The notes beneath the pieces are model-generated. The model saw only the letters and a list, made by a program, of their open reading frames with translations, ran no database searches and was not told the DNA's origin. A stretch of DNA of 64,000 nucleotides, from the NCBI GenBank assembly GCA_039519185.1, contig CM076848.1, positions 190,222,003-190,286,002 of the forward strand. Direction: 5' to 3'. Position numbers and translations under genes: made by a program. Below, in pieces: positions 10,532 through 24,129 of the stretch. The DNA is from Astragalus membranaceus. Its lineage: Eukaryota; Streptophyta; Magnoliopsida; Fabales; Fabaceae. Position 1 is the first letter of the stretch; each line of letters starts with the position of its first letter.

Positions 10532-13500
10532 GGATTTTGACAATGAATATGGATTGGCCGAAACATATTCCGAGGCAAAATATAAATAAAGAATTCAGAA
10601 ATTATACTGATTTTGTCCGCTTGGGAAAACCCGAATTTTCTCTCCTTTTTTTTTACTTAAGTGAAATGCCCGCCCTCAAAAAGCAGGAAATAAAGCTATA
10701 AAGAAAGCAGTAAAGAAAGTAACCTGGATGGACACTTGGGTCCTGAAGGGATGCTTGGATCCTGAATGAACACTGGGGTTCTGAAGGGACGCTGGGGTCC
10801 TGAATTCGGAGGTTGCCTAAAAACCTTCTAACGGACTCTTGTTGAGTCCGAGCTTAGGGGTGGCCTTCTCGAGCGGCCGATCAACATCAGGTCCGGAACT
10901 GATTTGATCAAAGGATGTCCATTATGCCTTAGGTTGACATAACTAATCCGAAGGACTTGACGAAGTCTGATGGATCCATCGCGTGCTCGTACACGATGTT
11001 GTGATCTGGATTGATGGAGTTTACTAACTCTGGGTTGATGGAGTTTACTAACTCTGGGTTGAGACTATCTAGTCTGAGGTAACTTCTATCTTGACTGGTA
11101 CATGAAACGCATGCACTTGAATGCATATGAATGCAATGATTGACTTTGGTGGAATGCTTTTTCTGTTATTTCTTCGTTCTTCTGAGATACAAATTGAAAG
11201 TGTAATGCACTACTGTTTGATGCCATGAAGCGATGAATGGTATGAATGGTATGAGAATGATGAATGATATGAAGATGGTGTGTTCTTCTTATGTTCCGTT
11301 TTCTGCAATTCTTCTGTCTTTGTTTATGCTGTTTGTTTTCTTTAAGCAGCTTTCTTTTTTCTGCTTGTTTATTTTTTGTTTATTCTGTTTGCTTTGAGCA
11401 GCTTTCTGTTTTCTGCTTGTTTATTTTTTGTTTATTCTGTTTGCTTTGAGCAGCTTTCTGTTTTCTGCTTATTTGTTTTTTGTTTGCTCTTTTGCTCTGT
11501 GAGGATGCAAAAGCAATACTTTGATGCATGATATGAAATAGTTTATTGGGAAACATAGGCATTTTGGATGAATGCATTAAATGCGAATGCAAATGAAATG
11601 TTTGGATGCTAATGTTATGATGCATAGTGTGATGACATTAGTGGCTGGGATACAGAAACATTTTTGTAATGATGGGATGCGATGAGTGCATGAAATGCAA
11701 ATGTGAATATGATTTGAATGAAATGCTTGGATGCGAATATTATGACATGGGATGACGTGTTTTGCTTTTTCTTTCTTTTTGATGCAATGCTTTGATGCTT
11801 GATGGAATGATTTTTTTTCGTCCGTTGTTTCTTTTTTTTGTTGCCTTCCATAAAATGATGATGTTGGCACGATGCAAATGAGACACTATGATAAACAAAA
11901 TGGAACGCCCAAATGCATGGAGCGAAAAATACGATATGCATGATTAAACATTTTTGAGATGATGAGACGCGAGACTTTGGATGCAAAACAAAAGTGGAGG
12001 TGAATCTGGATCATTTTTTTTTGAAAAAACTAGTTTTGCTTAAAACTCTGGTGTTCTCAAGGTGTTTATTTACAAACAAGCTCACTTGTTTTCTCTTCCT
12101 TCCAATGACGACTGAATCTGAGATATCGCATGACTAACTTGTGTTCTCTCTCTTTGAAGCATTGTCTAGTAAGCATGCATAGGAGTGCAAATGTGAATGA
12201 ATGAGTCAGTTAACTTGGAATTGGTTTAGGGTATGGATGTTTATGGCAAGTGAAGAAATGACAGACATGGTTATTGCTGAAGCTTATGAGGGATCAAGAG
12301 ATACAAGATTGCCCCAATTCATGTCTCTGACGAATGAATAACTTGCCCCTGTCTAGTGGTGACAACAACTAGGGGTGTAGAAGATGATGAATTGGGAATG
12401 CTTCGGCTTTTGAAATGAAAGGTGCAAAAGAGATTTTGTCTCACCCCACAAAGTTTGATGTTGCTCCAGTCATAACAAGGACAAAGCTGCCCCAGTTAGA
12501 ATAACAAGGCTTTGTTTAGGATAGTGATTTGAGAGATTGCCCCGGTGAGGTTTTTTTATGGGAATGAATGAGGTAAAGGAATGGGAATGTACTTGCCCTC
12601 ACTTTGGAAATATTGACAATTGGAGTGACATGGGATGGGCATTTGAACAGACTTTCCCAAGACCAGGGTGGGTGGGTGGTGAAGAGAATGCCCCAACTTT
12701 GAATCTGAGTGACGTTCTCAGTGCAAATATTTGGTTCTCTACTGATGTCTTGACTTTTGGTGTGAAAGAAGCCTCACCTGGTGATCACTAAACCTTGTTT
12801 TAATGCAGTTTGACGCTGTTTTGGAGTGCAGGTCCCTCTTTTATTTTGTCAGCTTTCTTTTTTCCGACTGTTTGTTTTTGCTCCCTCACTTCTTTTTTCC
12901 GAGGGTTTGTTTTTTTTTTATCAGCTTTCTTTTTTTTGATTGTTTGTTTTTTTTTTTTTGAGCAAACACATTGTAGACAGATAAACTTAGTTGTCCTAAG
13001 ATTAAAACATGAGAAAACGAAAGCAACCGGTCATTGATCGGATTGGACATTTCAGGATTGTGGTGTTTCGTGGAGGAGGGATAATTGGGCTTATCGAAGT
13101 GTTTGAGGTTGACGGGAGGATGATTCTTTATTCGGCATTGATTTGACGGTTAATGGTCTATGAGGGTTAAATGGCTTGATAGGGTGTTTGGAAATTTTAT
13201 TCCTGGCTAAGGGTTTGTGAGGGGCGGGACGTCGAGGTCAAAGGAAAGTGTTTGCGGTTTATGGAAGGGGGTGTATGGGAATGATGAAGTGTTTGAAGGT
13301 TTATTGAGACAAGGATCTCTTGGGTTTTGTGGTAACACGTATCAACTCACCACTGATATTTCTTTTGTATCTCTTGTTTTTGGGGTTTTCATTTTTTGAA
13401 TTTTTTTTTTTTTTTTTTTTTTTTGAGCTTGGGTGAACTGATGAAGAACGATGCACTGTTTTTTTTTTATGATCCTTGTCTAAGGTAACTTTTGGATTTT

Positions 13501-16500
13501 TAGCTTTTTTTGCTTACGGTGGGTAGGAGAGGATTTTGTTTTTCTCTTTGGGATTTTCTTGGCTTAAGGTGGGTAGGAAAGGGATTTTCTGGGATTTTGG
13601 GTTTTTGAGGGTATGGCCAAACTTCATTTCAAATCCCGATTGCTTATTTCTGTAAGACTTCACTTTGGAACAATGATTTATCTACCTTCATGTGCTTGCA
13701 CTTTTCTTTGCATTTTTTTTTATGCCCTAACTTTTGCCTGGACCGCTCTTTGCGAGTTTTCAATCCACCGGGCGCCCTTTTTTTTGCCTAGGCCGCCCTT
13801 TGCGGGTTTTCAACCTAGCGAGCTTATTTTCTTGTTTATTATATTATTTTTGGAAGACTTGCACTCAAGGTATATGACATCGACAAGGAAACTTAGTGAT
13901 CACAGACTTGCCCCAGCATGGAGGCCTTAAAGTGTTAAAATGAACCAAAAAGTCAAGTATGCACTGATAGGGGAACGCTTTATGGGTGGACGGGGCGGGG
14001 TTAGACTTGGATGGTGATGATGACAATGAAGGAAACTGACTGACTCAAACAAGGGAAACTGCACCTGGCATGCATGCTTACTAGAAGAACGCTTCACAGA
14101 GAGTTAACATTGGTTAAAACATGATATAAAAACTTTCTTGATGAACTGTTTCGGTCTTTTATCATGGAATGGATGAGATGTAATGTTTTTTTTTTTTTTT
14201 TTTTTTTTGAAGGAAATTCAAATGAGCTACTGATGTGAAAAACTGAGTGCTTTGGAACCCCTTGAGTTTGCAAATGAGTGAGGGTAAACTTTTCCAAAAA
14301 AGAAAGATTACTTTGCAAGAACATCTCGTCTCTCATCACAACATTTTTGTTGTATGCCATGCATGGATGAACTTGAAAAGTGTGGTTATTCTAAAAGTAT
14401 TTTCTTTTTGATGTTTTCTTTTTATGCAAGACGAGATATGAAATGCGGATGCATCTTTGGATAATGAATGATGCAAGAATGATGATCTTTATAGAGGCAA
14501 GACAAGATATGAAATGCCGATGCCCCTTTTTTCTTTTGAAAGATGCATTTATGGAGGAATGACGTATTTGAACTAAAGTGATGAGGTTAATGAAATGATG
14601 CATGAATGTTACATTTTGAATAAATTTGATGATGACTTTTGTTCATGATTATGAATGAGATGCTTCCTTGTTTTCATTTTTTGTGCAATGAAATATATGA
14701 TACTCACAATGATTTTTTTTTTTTAAAAAAAATGCGTGGGAAGACATTATTTTTATTGAATGGAAATGCATGCAAGATGGGATGTTAATGTATCATTTTT
14801 TCATGATGTGTGAAAAAGGACAACAATAATGCATGAGACGCGCTTCTAATAAGACACGATTTTTGGATTTTTCGAGAAAATTAGTAAAAAAAGCCTTAGT
14901 GAATGGAAACGCACACGTGCAGAGAATGCACTCCTGACAAACCTAAATGAGATAGAGAAAAATGCATGTATGAATTTTATCAAGTTTTTGTTTTATGCAG
15001 TGCAAATGATGTCTTTATATGAAAATGACGGCGATAATGTGACTTGACATGCATGTGAAAGAATAAGATGAAAACATTTTTTTCGGGTTTGGGGTGACTG
15101 AAATTTTGGGAATATCACCTCATGTAGCCCGGTAAAAGAAAAGACTATGATGATTTTTTGAAAGTTTTGCTTTTTACCTTTTTTTGAAAATTTTGTTTTA
15201 TGTATGATGATGATGCTCTACGTGTATGCAGGATAAATGAAAGGGTTTTTATTGGCAATAATTCAAGCTCCTTTTTTTGAAAAATGCGGGCCGTACGTTA
15301 TTTCGTATGAATCAGTAAGAGAAAGGCTACAACGGTAACCCTTTCTTCTTTTCTTCTTTCAAAATCTTCTTTTTTTTAAAAAAAAATGATGGCGTGAGGC
15401 AACCAATTGTCGTTACTCTGAGTAACTTGCATGAAACATTGAGTGGATCCTGACTCAATACTTCACGCAATATACTGAAATGCTTCGACATTTGGTTAAC
15501 TCAAACTTATTTTCTTATTTGAAAACAAACCTCACTTGATAGGGTCAAAGTGCCCCGATATCGTGGAGTAACATCTCAAATTTGTAGTGCACACACAAAT
15601 TTGAGATATTACCCTTCGTCATTCGAAGGTGCACTTTTGCTCATTGAGCTTTTACATGAAGAGCTTTTCTATTTTTTCTTTGTTTAGAGAAGATGCATGC
15701 ATTGGAAACTCTTCAATTTTTTGATTTTTAGTTTTGGAACATGATTTTGAAAATTATTTGGAGATGCAAATGATTTACTGGAAAAAAAGGGTTTTAGAAA
15801 AATGTGCTTGACGGGGTATGACCCGTTCCTACGTATCCCCATTGTAATGATGAATCAAAGCTTACGTAGTTCTACTGGGTCCCTAAATAATGCTTATGAA
15901 TGCTTATGCTATGCAAATGATAATTGTTTTTTCATTTTTATGCAATGAAATGAAATGCAGGATGAATGATTCTTTCAAAATTGGAAATTTATTTAATGCA
16001 AATGACGCAATGATATAATGATGCAATGATGCAATGATGCAGTGATGCAATGATGCAGGATGCAGGATATATGTATGTTTTTTTTCAAAATATTGTTTTA
16101 TGTAATGCATGATGTAAGTATGCAAATGAATGAGTATGAACGAGATACAAATGTATGCGCATGAAATGATAATGTATGATTTTATGTTTGTTTTGACATT
16201 TATTGCATAAGAATCAAGAAAAATGCATGAATGGATGCATGGACAAAGTTTGCTTGATGCCGGGAACCACGGGATGCCTTATCTTGTCATAAGCGCATAA
16301 ACTTTTTCTTTTTTGATTTAGGAAGTGAAGTAAACGAGGAATCGAAATAGCAAATCAGCCTTCTTCAAAACTGGGAAGCGAGAAGCAAGTGAAGCCTTGC
16401 TATTTGATTCCATTCTGATGCACCTATGACAAGACGGTACGTTGTTCGGTGATCCCCGGGAAGCAAATGCAAATGAGATGTTATATGGATGCAAGTAAAT

Positions 16501-17562
16501 GAATGCGGCATGATGCGACTATGATGTGAATGATGCGCGTGAAAAAAAATAAATAAATAAATAAATAACAGGCGATGCATATGGACGGAAGTTCAAAAAT
16601 TGAGGAGCCACGCTACGTGCCGCCTCACGCGCTGGTTTATTTGATGAAGGGAAATATATCATTATTTTTTGAAAATGAGGACCGTACGTCATTTCATATG
16701 GACCAGTATGAGAAAGGCTACAGCGGTAACTCTTTCTTTCTTTCTTTTTTGAAAATGAAGTGGGCCATATGTTATTTCGTACGGACCGGCAAAAGAGAAG
16801 TCTACGATGGCAACCCTTTCCTTTTTTTTTTCGAAAATCATTGAAAGAAAAGAACTTAGCTAAATGTGATAATGCAACACACAATTTGGAAAAGCCCTTG
16901 TGACCTAAAAAGAGGTGAGACCTACGATCTAGGGCAATCTATGGGGTAATCCTTCCACATGGCTCTATTCACTCCCCCACAAGGCCACCAGAGCCACAGT
17001 CTCTTTCACAAAATTCCCCACAAACGCAGCAAACTGCTAGGTGTGAGGCATCATGAAAGAGCACAACTCTGGTTGAAACTTTCGCAAGTAGCCAAACGGA
17101 CAAAGGTCCTGATGGGCTCTCACTACTCGAATCCACTCTCCTAAGTTTTTGCAGACCTGGGTTATGGTCCCACTCAAAGTATGTAATCACAAGGTGCATG
17201 TGTAGTGTGTGTCAAGGGCATTTTCCCTAGCGCTACCCCACCTGCAAATGAAAACCAGACCAGTCCAGAAAACAGCAATCAATATCAAGTTATCTACCCT
17301 AGGGTTTCATTCCTAAGATATCTATAAACAAGAATATTGCTTACCTTTAGAAGAGGAGCCAAGAAGAGGGGACATGAGAGAATATGGGGAAATGCATGAA
17401 CATAAGCAAATAAAAGAAGAGGAGTAGAAGAAGACAAATACCTATGCTTACAATTAATTATAAGAAAGAAAGGCAAACAGGATATTAATCAAATCGCAAC
17501 ACATTGAACCACACGTTTTAGGTAGTTAGGCTTGACCCTCGTCCTTTTTTTTTAAAAAAAGA
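10532..17562 (-). mobile_element. Non-coding internal region of the Ogre-like element
   Basis: About 7 kb without a credible protein-coding frame. It is AT-rich, with long T runs (13397-13423, 14186-14208), ATGCA-rich simple sequence and ATGATGCA repeats (16005-16060). GCCCC pyrimidine tracts resembling the polypurine tract recur near 12315, 12347, 12490, 12540, 12690 and 13910. A CTACGTA module like those in the LTR lies at 15810-15880. A pair of GCGGTAACCCTTTC/ACGGTAACCC-like modules lies near 15330 and 16725. I recognise no gene. It may be derived from the 3' untranslated region of an Ogre element, a region known to gather tandem repeats. Confidence 0.8.
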
Positions 17563-17580
17563 TCCCCAGCGGAGTCGCCA
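17563..17580 (-). promoter_or_regulatory. Primer-binding site, TGGCGACTCCGCTGGGGA
   Basis: On the minus strand this 18-mer follows the LTR end ...GGGGTACAACA after the dinucleotide GC. It starts with TGG, pairing with the CCA end of a tRNA. As I recall it, this PBS is the tRNA-Arg-type site of Ogre elements; the tRNA identity is from memory, not checked. Confidence 0.85.
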
Positions 17581-17582
17581 GC

Positions 17583-20500
17583 TGTTGTACCCCGAAAAAT
17601 CCCGTTTAGGGTTCTTCAATGTACAACGTAGAAAATTGTGAAGCCGCCACCAATATTTTAGTTTTTAGACCAAAACATTGAGAAAAGGTCTTTTTTACAA
17701 GGCGGGTGATCTTTTGAAAACTAGAGATATGGGTTCGGGGGTCGGTTAGGAATGGGGAAGGTATTAGCACCCCATTCCTCCTTTCTACTGAAAGGGAACC
17801 TCTAATTAAATTGTGTGGTTTTAATGTTTGATTTGAAGAACACCTAGATTTGCCTATTTTATTCTTATTTGAAGATGGATGGGAAATTAATGGAAAACTT
17901 ATGTAAAGAGGGGGAAAAAGAGAGTTTTTTAGAAAAGAGCTCGACGGGGGTAACGACCCGCTCCTACGTATCTCCCGATACAATGGAGAACTCAGAGCTA
18001 CGTAGTTCTGCCTTGGTTTTTGTTTTTTAACTTTTTAGGTGAGTTTTCGAAATAGGACGAGTACTAGCGAGTGATTAAACTAGCTAAGGCTATGGGTAAT
18101 CACCGCTAAGTACTCAAAAGGAGTCGCTACCGCTAGTCAAACGAACTAAGGTTCTGGGTGACCGTTAGTAACAACTTGTTTTTATTTTCTTTTTGAAAGC
18201 CTTTTTTGAAAAGGATTGATTTGTTTGATGACCAAACTAGCAAAGGCTATGGGTGGTCATCGCTTATCGTTCTTTTTGGAGAAAGGACATCGATGTCAAT
18301 AGCTAGACGAACTACGGTTCTGATTAGCTACTAACAACAATGGGTTTGAAAACATTTTTTGTTTGTTTTGAAAATGGAGGTTTTTTATTGTTGTGAAAGT
18401 GAAGATTTTTTTGATGCGCTTGACGAGAACATGTCTCGCTCCTACGTATCCCAAGTGGGAATCAAAGCAACGTAGTTCTTGTAAAAATGTTTTTTTTTGA
18501 AAAGGTTTTAGAAGTAGGGCGAGCGTTAGCGAATGATTAAACTAACAAAGGTTATGGGTAATCATTGCTAAGTACTCATGTGAAATTGAAGAGCGTTCAT
18601 AGAGATCAAACTAACAAAGGTTATGGGTGACCTCCACTATTCGCTTATTTTTGTTTATTGAAAATGCTTTGAAAATTAATTGGTTTGGAAAAGAGTTTTA
18701 GAAAATAAGTAAATCATTTTTAATCGAACTCTATGTCCAAAACCAAATGCAAAATGAATGAATGAAATTCAAACATATTCAACTAATCAAGCAATCATAA
18801 ACATGTTGATCATCAATTAAGATTAAGCATGCCAATATAATCAAGAGATTTAATTGTCCAAGATGCCAGACAAAGTTCTCAAAACAATTGTATTTATGTG
18901 TGAAGGAGAATTGCTACACACGTTGGAAGCGATCTCAAGAGGGGCACATATGCCTCTATGCTACACATGTTGGTAGTCTTATAAGGGCACATGATTGTGT
19001 AAAAGGGTTTGTGCACAATTAAGTCAAGACATTCAAATGGCATCAAGAACAAAGGAATACAATTGATCATATGCATAGAGTATTCTCGGTTAGGTGAATG
19101 AACATGTGAGCGATGATGCATGATTAGGCAAGGAATGAATGAGCGTTATTGAATGCAATTTTGTTTGATTTCGAAGTAATTGACATGGCATGAATGCATG
19201 ATCATTTGGTTATTGAATGCAAGACATGATATTAATGAATGCATGAACATTTAAGAATGAATGCAAGAATGAGTATATACAAAGAGGCATGAGCGTACAA
19301 GAATGCATGAGCATTTGATTAATGAATGCATGGACATGTGAGGATGAACGCAAGAATGAGTATATACAAAGATGCATGAGCGTACAAGAATGCATGAGCA
19401 TTTGATTAATGAATGCATGGACATGTGAGGATGAACGCAAGAATGAGTATATACAAAGATGCATGAGCGTACAAGAATGCATGAGCATTTGATTAATGAA
19501 TGCATGGACAGGTGAGGATGCAAGAAGTATAAACAAGTAAGGATGCATGAGGTACTAACAAGTGAGAGTGCAAATGAATATGCAAGAGATATGAATATAT
19601 GAAAAGGCATGGAGATTAAAACAAGAGAGTATGCAAGAGATACAAGCAAATGAGAATGCAAGAGAGTGAATAAGGTTTTATTTAAGTGCAAGTGTGTGAG
19701 AGTATGTCATAAAAAGTGGTAAAAATTTAGTTACCTTATTCTTAGGAAATGGTGAAATGTTTTGGTGTTTTTAGAGTCTTAGGAAAAAATGGTAAAAGTA
19801 TTTTTGGGTTGATTTTATAAAGTTGAAAAGTTATAAATGTAAACTAGAAAATGTTTTGGGTCTTTTTGCAAGTTGATAAGTTGTAAAACTTTAAGTAAGA
19901 AGTTAGTGAAAAGTAAAGTAAAAATGCATGAGGTAAATGGTAATTATTTAATGAGATGGTAAAGTAAAAATGCATGAAGTGGATGGTAATTATTTAATGA
20001 GATGGTAAAGTAAAAATGCATGAAGTGAATGGGAAGTGGTAAAATCTTTTTATGTTTTAGTAAAAGGTTAATGAATGGTAAAGTAAAAAGTAAGTGAGTG
20101 GTTAAAACCAAAGTAGTAAAATATTTTTATGTTTTGGTAAAAAGTTAATGAATGGTAAAGTAAAAAGTAAGTGAGTGGTTAAAACCAAAGTAGTAAAATA
20201 TTTTTATGTTTTGGTAAAAAGTTAATGAATGGTAAAGTAAAAAGTAAGTGAGTGGTTAAAACCAAAGTAGTAAAATATTTTTATGTTTTGGTAAAAAGTT
20301 AATGAATGGTAAAGTAAAAAGGTAAAAAGTAAATAAACACTAAAACCAAGTTGAATCATATAGAGCAATCCTCTCACTTTGAGAAAAGTGCACTAGGCAC
20401 TAGTGGGAATCAATTTGCCTATCATCAACAATTTACAACAAGCAAACTAAGACACAAAAATGAATGGACACATAAACTAAATTGAGTCATTTCTAGCAAT

Positions 20501-22490
20501 CTTCACCACTTAGGTTAAGGTGCACTAGGCACTAGTGGGAATCATATTGCTAAATCATCAAACAACAAAGGTAACATTTAACACTAAGATGAAATACTAG
20601 TAACAAGATTAAACATCACCAAACAAAGAACAACAACAAAATGAACTTGAAAATATTTTTAGATCTATAAGCATGTGAACCAAGGGAAACATAGATCCAC
20701 ATTTTATTTAATAAAGAAAACACCAAAATTAACACAAAGAAATATAGATCTATTTTTTTGCAAAGATTTATATGATTAAGCAAAGAAGTGCAACAAAATC
20801 ACATCAACCCTAATTTTTCATGATATGCGAAATGCTTAAACAACAAATTTGTGTATGAAATCTAGTGCAAAAATATGTAAAGATGCAAGGGAAATTATTC
20901 AAGTAGAAGAACAACTCCTTCAAGGCCAAGGACCCATCTCAAACACCCAAAGCTCCCTAAGTCTTTGTCAAAATGTTTGAAATGGATTCTCAAAGCAAAC
21001 AACAATCAAGAAGGAGTTTGGAGTAGAGGAGGAATTATGCAAGAAAATTAAATATGAGGTGCAAAGCTTCAAGGATTACCTCAAAACTACAATGAAATGA
21101 AGAAGGAGATGATAAGCTCAAAAATCACTAGCTCTTAGCAATTTGATGATGCAACCTTGAAGAGAATGGAAGGAAAGATGGTGATCTAACAAGAAATGGA
21201 GGATTTGGTGGTTGATTTTTTAAGGGAATATGTGGAAGAGGGGAGGAAGGGGCTACGGCCTTGATGAGGGAAGGAGAGGGAGAGGAGGTGTGCTAGGGTT
21301 TTTGTGTAGGAGAGAATGAGCAAAAAGAGAAGAGGCTTTAGGTGTGGGAATGAGGGAGTATTTATAGGATGAAATTAGGTCTAAGGGTAGTTTAGTCTTT
21401 GTGATTTTGATGTGCTCTAGGATTGAGTTTTGATTTTGAATGGAGGGTGGAGATGCATCATCACATGGATTGAGGGTGTTGAAGAAACACAAAAATGTGA
21501 GAGATATGGAGAGTGGGGGGCGAAATTTAGAGGAAAGAAAAAGGAAAAGAAAAATGAATTTCTTATTTTAGAAGAGATATTTTATGTGAAGTAGGGTTAA
21601 GGGCATTTTGGGGGAGAATTGTTACCAAAGAGGGAACTTTGGGTTTTCTTATGAATAGGTTAGTGTAAGTGAGTGGAGTAATTTACCAAAGAGGGTATAA
21701 TGGAAGAGTGTGGAAGAAATTGGAGAGAGAGAGAGAGAATTCGTAGGTGGGGGGATAAGGAGAAAAAAAAACTTGTTTTTTTGGTATTTTGTCTTATTGA
21801 AGACACTTCCTTTTTTGTTTTTGAAATTGAAATTTTTGGGCATGGGAAATAATGGGAATGCAACTATTGAAAATGTGTCACATGCTTTTGGGCAACATAA
21901 AATATTCCCTCTAGTCACCTATGACAATAAAAATTGTCACTTAAAAATTGAGGAATATTTAATGGTCCCTTTTTATTTTTCTATGCACTAAAAATGAAAA
22001 AATACATTTTTAATTATTTTGACTAGGGTTTTCCTCCTAAAAAATTGTACAAAAATTATCCTTGATAGAATAAAAATGTACTTTTTGATGATGTGCATTT
22101 TTGGCGAGAAAATCAACTCTTGCGAAAAATGACCAAAATGCCCTTTTGATCATTAGAACCCTAATCCTTGTTCAAAATGCATTTTCTTTTCAAGAATTAC
22201 TTCAAAACTCTAAAATGGCCCTAAAATCTAAAATGTATGCAAGAAATGATTTTTTTGCTGAGAAATGACTCATTTTTCGAAAATGACCAAAATGCCCTTG
22301 GTCTTGAAAAACTCTGAAAATGCTATAAAAGGCAATGCAATGCATCTCTAATCCTAAGATGACTTTCAAAACTTTGAAATGCATGAATGATGGTCTTCAT
22401 GACATTATGAATGAATGCTAAACCTTAACTTACTTATTTTTGTTTGAAAATTAGGGTTTCGACCTAAGCGGACAAAATTAGTGTATGACA
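17583..22490 (-). repeat. Ogre-like 5' LTR, 4908 bp
   Basis: Partner of 5684-10514, with about seven substitutions found by eye (for example near 19072, 19981, 20056, 21220, 22021, 22268 and 22482) and one extra 77-bp unit. On the minus strand it is the promoter-bearing LTR upstream of the primer site. Confidence 0.92.
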
Positions 22491-22495
22491 ACCAC

Positions 22496-23885
22496 TATAT
22501 GAAGAACCAATGTTTTACAAACAATCAACTTCAAATAGCAAATCTCAATTCCCCTGAATTGAGAACCCGAGCTCCCCGCTAAGGATTTCAACCGCTTCAA
22601 TCTCCTGATTGAACGACCCAAGAGCACCTCCCAGGATTTCAATACCACTTCAATCTTCCCCGATTGAACGACCCAAGATCACCTCCCAGGATTTCAAACC
22701 AACTCAATCTCCTGATTGAGAGACCCATGAAAACTTCCCAGGATTTCAAACCAACTCAATCTCCTAATTGAGAGACCCAAGAACGCTTCCCAGGATTTCA
22801 AAATGACCCCACAAAAGTAGATTACAATATAGAAGCTATGATCTAATCACCTCCGATAATATGACAATATAATAGCTGAGAGAGATGAGTGACTAGATCT
22901 ATAAAAATGATATGAAGGTGATAGCTCTATTTTTCTCTTTCTCAGATCTAGAAAATGTACGTGAGAAGTAGAGAAGATGTGATTTGTGGTGTGGATGAGT
23001 GAATTGAAAAGTGTTTCACACCTGCCTATTTATAGGCTTAGGAAAGCGTAGGATTTTGAAAAAAACATTTAATGAAATGATGAATCGATTGTTTGATGAA
23101 GTTAAAATGTTGATGAATCGATTCTTATCATTTTAGAAGACATAAGAATCGATTATATGGCTAGTTAAAAAATTGAGGAATCGATTCTTTACATATGGAG
23201 AACATAGGAATCGATTGTTTGTTTCTTTAGACATAGGTGGGAATCGATTTTCAGGACATCCTGAATAAGGTAGGAATCGATTCTTACTTTGCTTAAAATG
23301 AGGAGGAATCGATTCATAGCCTATAGGTTTGCTTGAAAATCGATTTCATAGTCTTTTGAAAATAGAAGGAAATCGATTCTTACCTTTGGCTTATGAATAG
23401 GTGTGAATCGATTCTTTGTTTCAAACATAGGATAAGGAAATCGATTTCAACCTTTAAAATAGGATTAGAAAATCGATTTCATGATTTAGAAAATGATAGA
23501 AATCGATTTCTAGCTTTCCACAAAATTATTTTTAGGTTTAGGGTTTTGCCATGCATGCATAAGATATTTTCCAAAGCTTGCCATGCATGCATAACATATT
23601 TTCAAAACCCTAATTTTGATGCATGAAGCATGTTTTCAAAAAGTCATCTCTCAGCTACTAAAATGTCATAGACCTTCAGTGATAGGACCTTACACAGTGT
23701 CCTAAAGAAAGCGGATAAACAAATAGGTCTTGATTCTTCTACGGCGGCTTCTTCTCCAAGCTGCTCCACTTTAATATTTCCTGCTTTTTGATTTCCGTCC
23801 TGTACTTCATTCAACTTGAACCATTAGTAGACAAGATGTAATTTGTTATCATTCAAAACAAAGAGTGTTTGTCCTTGGTTCAACA
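22496..23885 (-). repeat. Sirevirus 5' LTR, distal part
   Basis: Continuation of the LTR broken at 5683, matching 1238-2627. It carries the second AATCGATT array (about 23083-23508) and the LTR's own TATA box, and ends GGTTCAACA at 23885. The next five bases, GCTAA, should be the Sirevirus target duplication, but the left counterpart is outside the window. Confidence 0.93.
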
Positions 23886-24129
23886 GCTAACTTTCTGCAA
23901 AATTGAATGAGGTGCCAGTTTATTTTTAACATTTTATGCATTTTTGTTTTAAAGCCTCCAAGTCAAATAAACTGTATTTCTGTTTGCTATTGGAGGAATT
24001 GAAAATATTACCATTCACACTTGAAATTCTTTTGATCACCCTTAAACATAAGGTTCTAAGATTAGTTTATGATTTCTGTTGATTAGTTCTAAGATTGGTC
24101 CTGTGTGGAATGACAAGAAACGTTCAATT
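23886..24129. other. Flanking DNA without a recognised feature
   Basis: AT-rich sequence between the Sirevirus LTR and a CACTA-like segment. No open frame of note and no repeat partner in this window. Probably part of the pre-insertion site. Confidence 0.4.

Larger units (their letters stand above)
5684..22490 (-). mobile_element. Ogre-like non-coding LTR element (LARD type), 16.8 kb
   Basis: Two 4.8-4.9-kb LTRs (plus-strand ends TGTTGTACCCCG and TATGACA) flank 7068 bp of internal DNA, all bounded by ACCAC duplications. On the minus strand the LTR starts TGTCATACCC and ends GGGGTACAACA. After GC comes a primer site TGGCGACTCCGCTGGGGA, and a polypurine tract precedes the other LTR. This PBS class and the very large LTRs are what I know of Ogre/Tat Ty3/gypsy elements. 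I find no gag, protease, reverse transcriptase or integrase frame in the internal region on either strand, so it is a non-autonomous large retrotransposon derivative. The LTRs differ at only about seven bases plus one tandem-repeat unit, so the insertion is recent. Confidence 0.9.
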
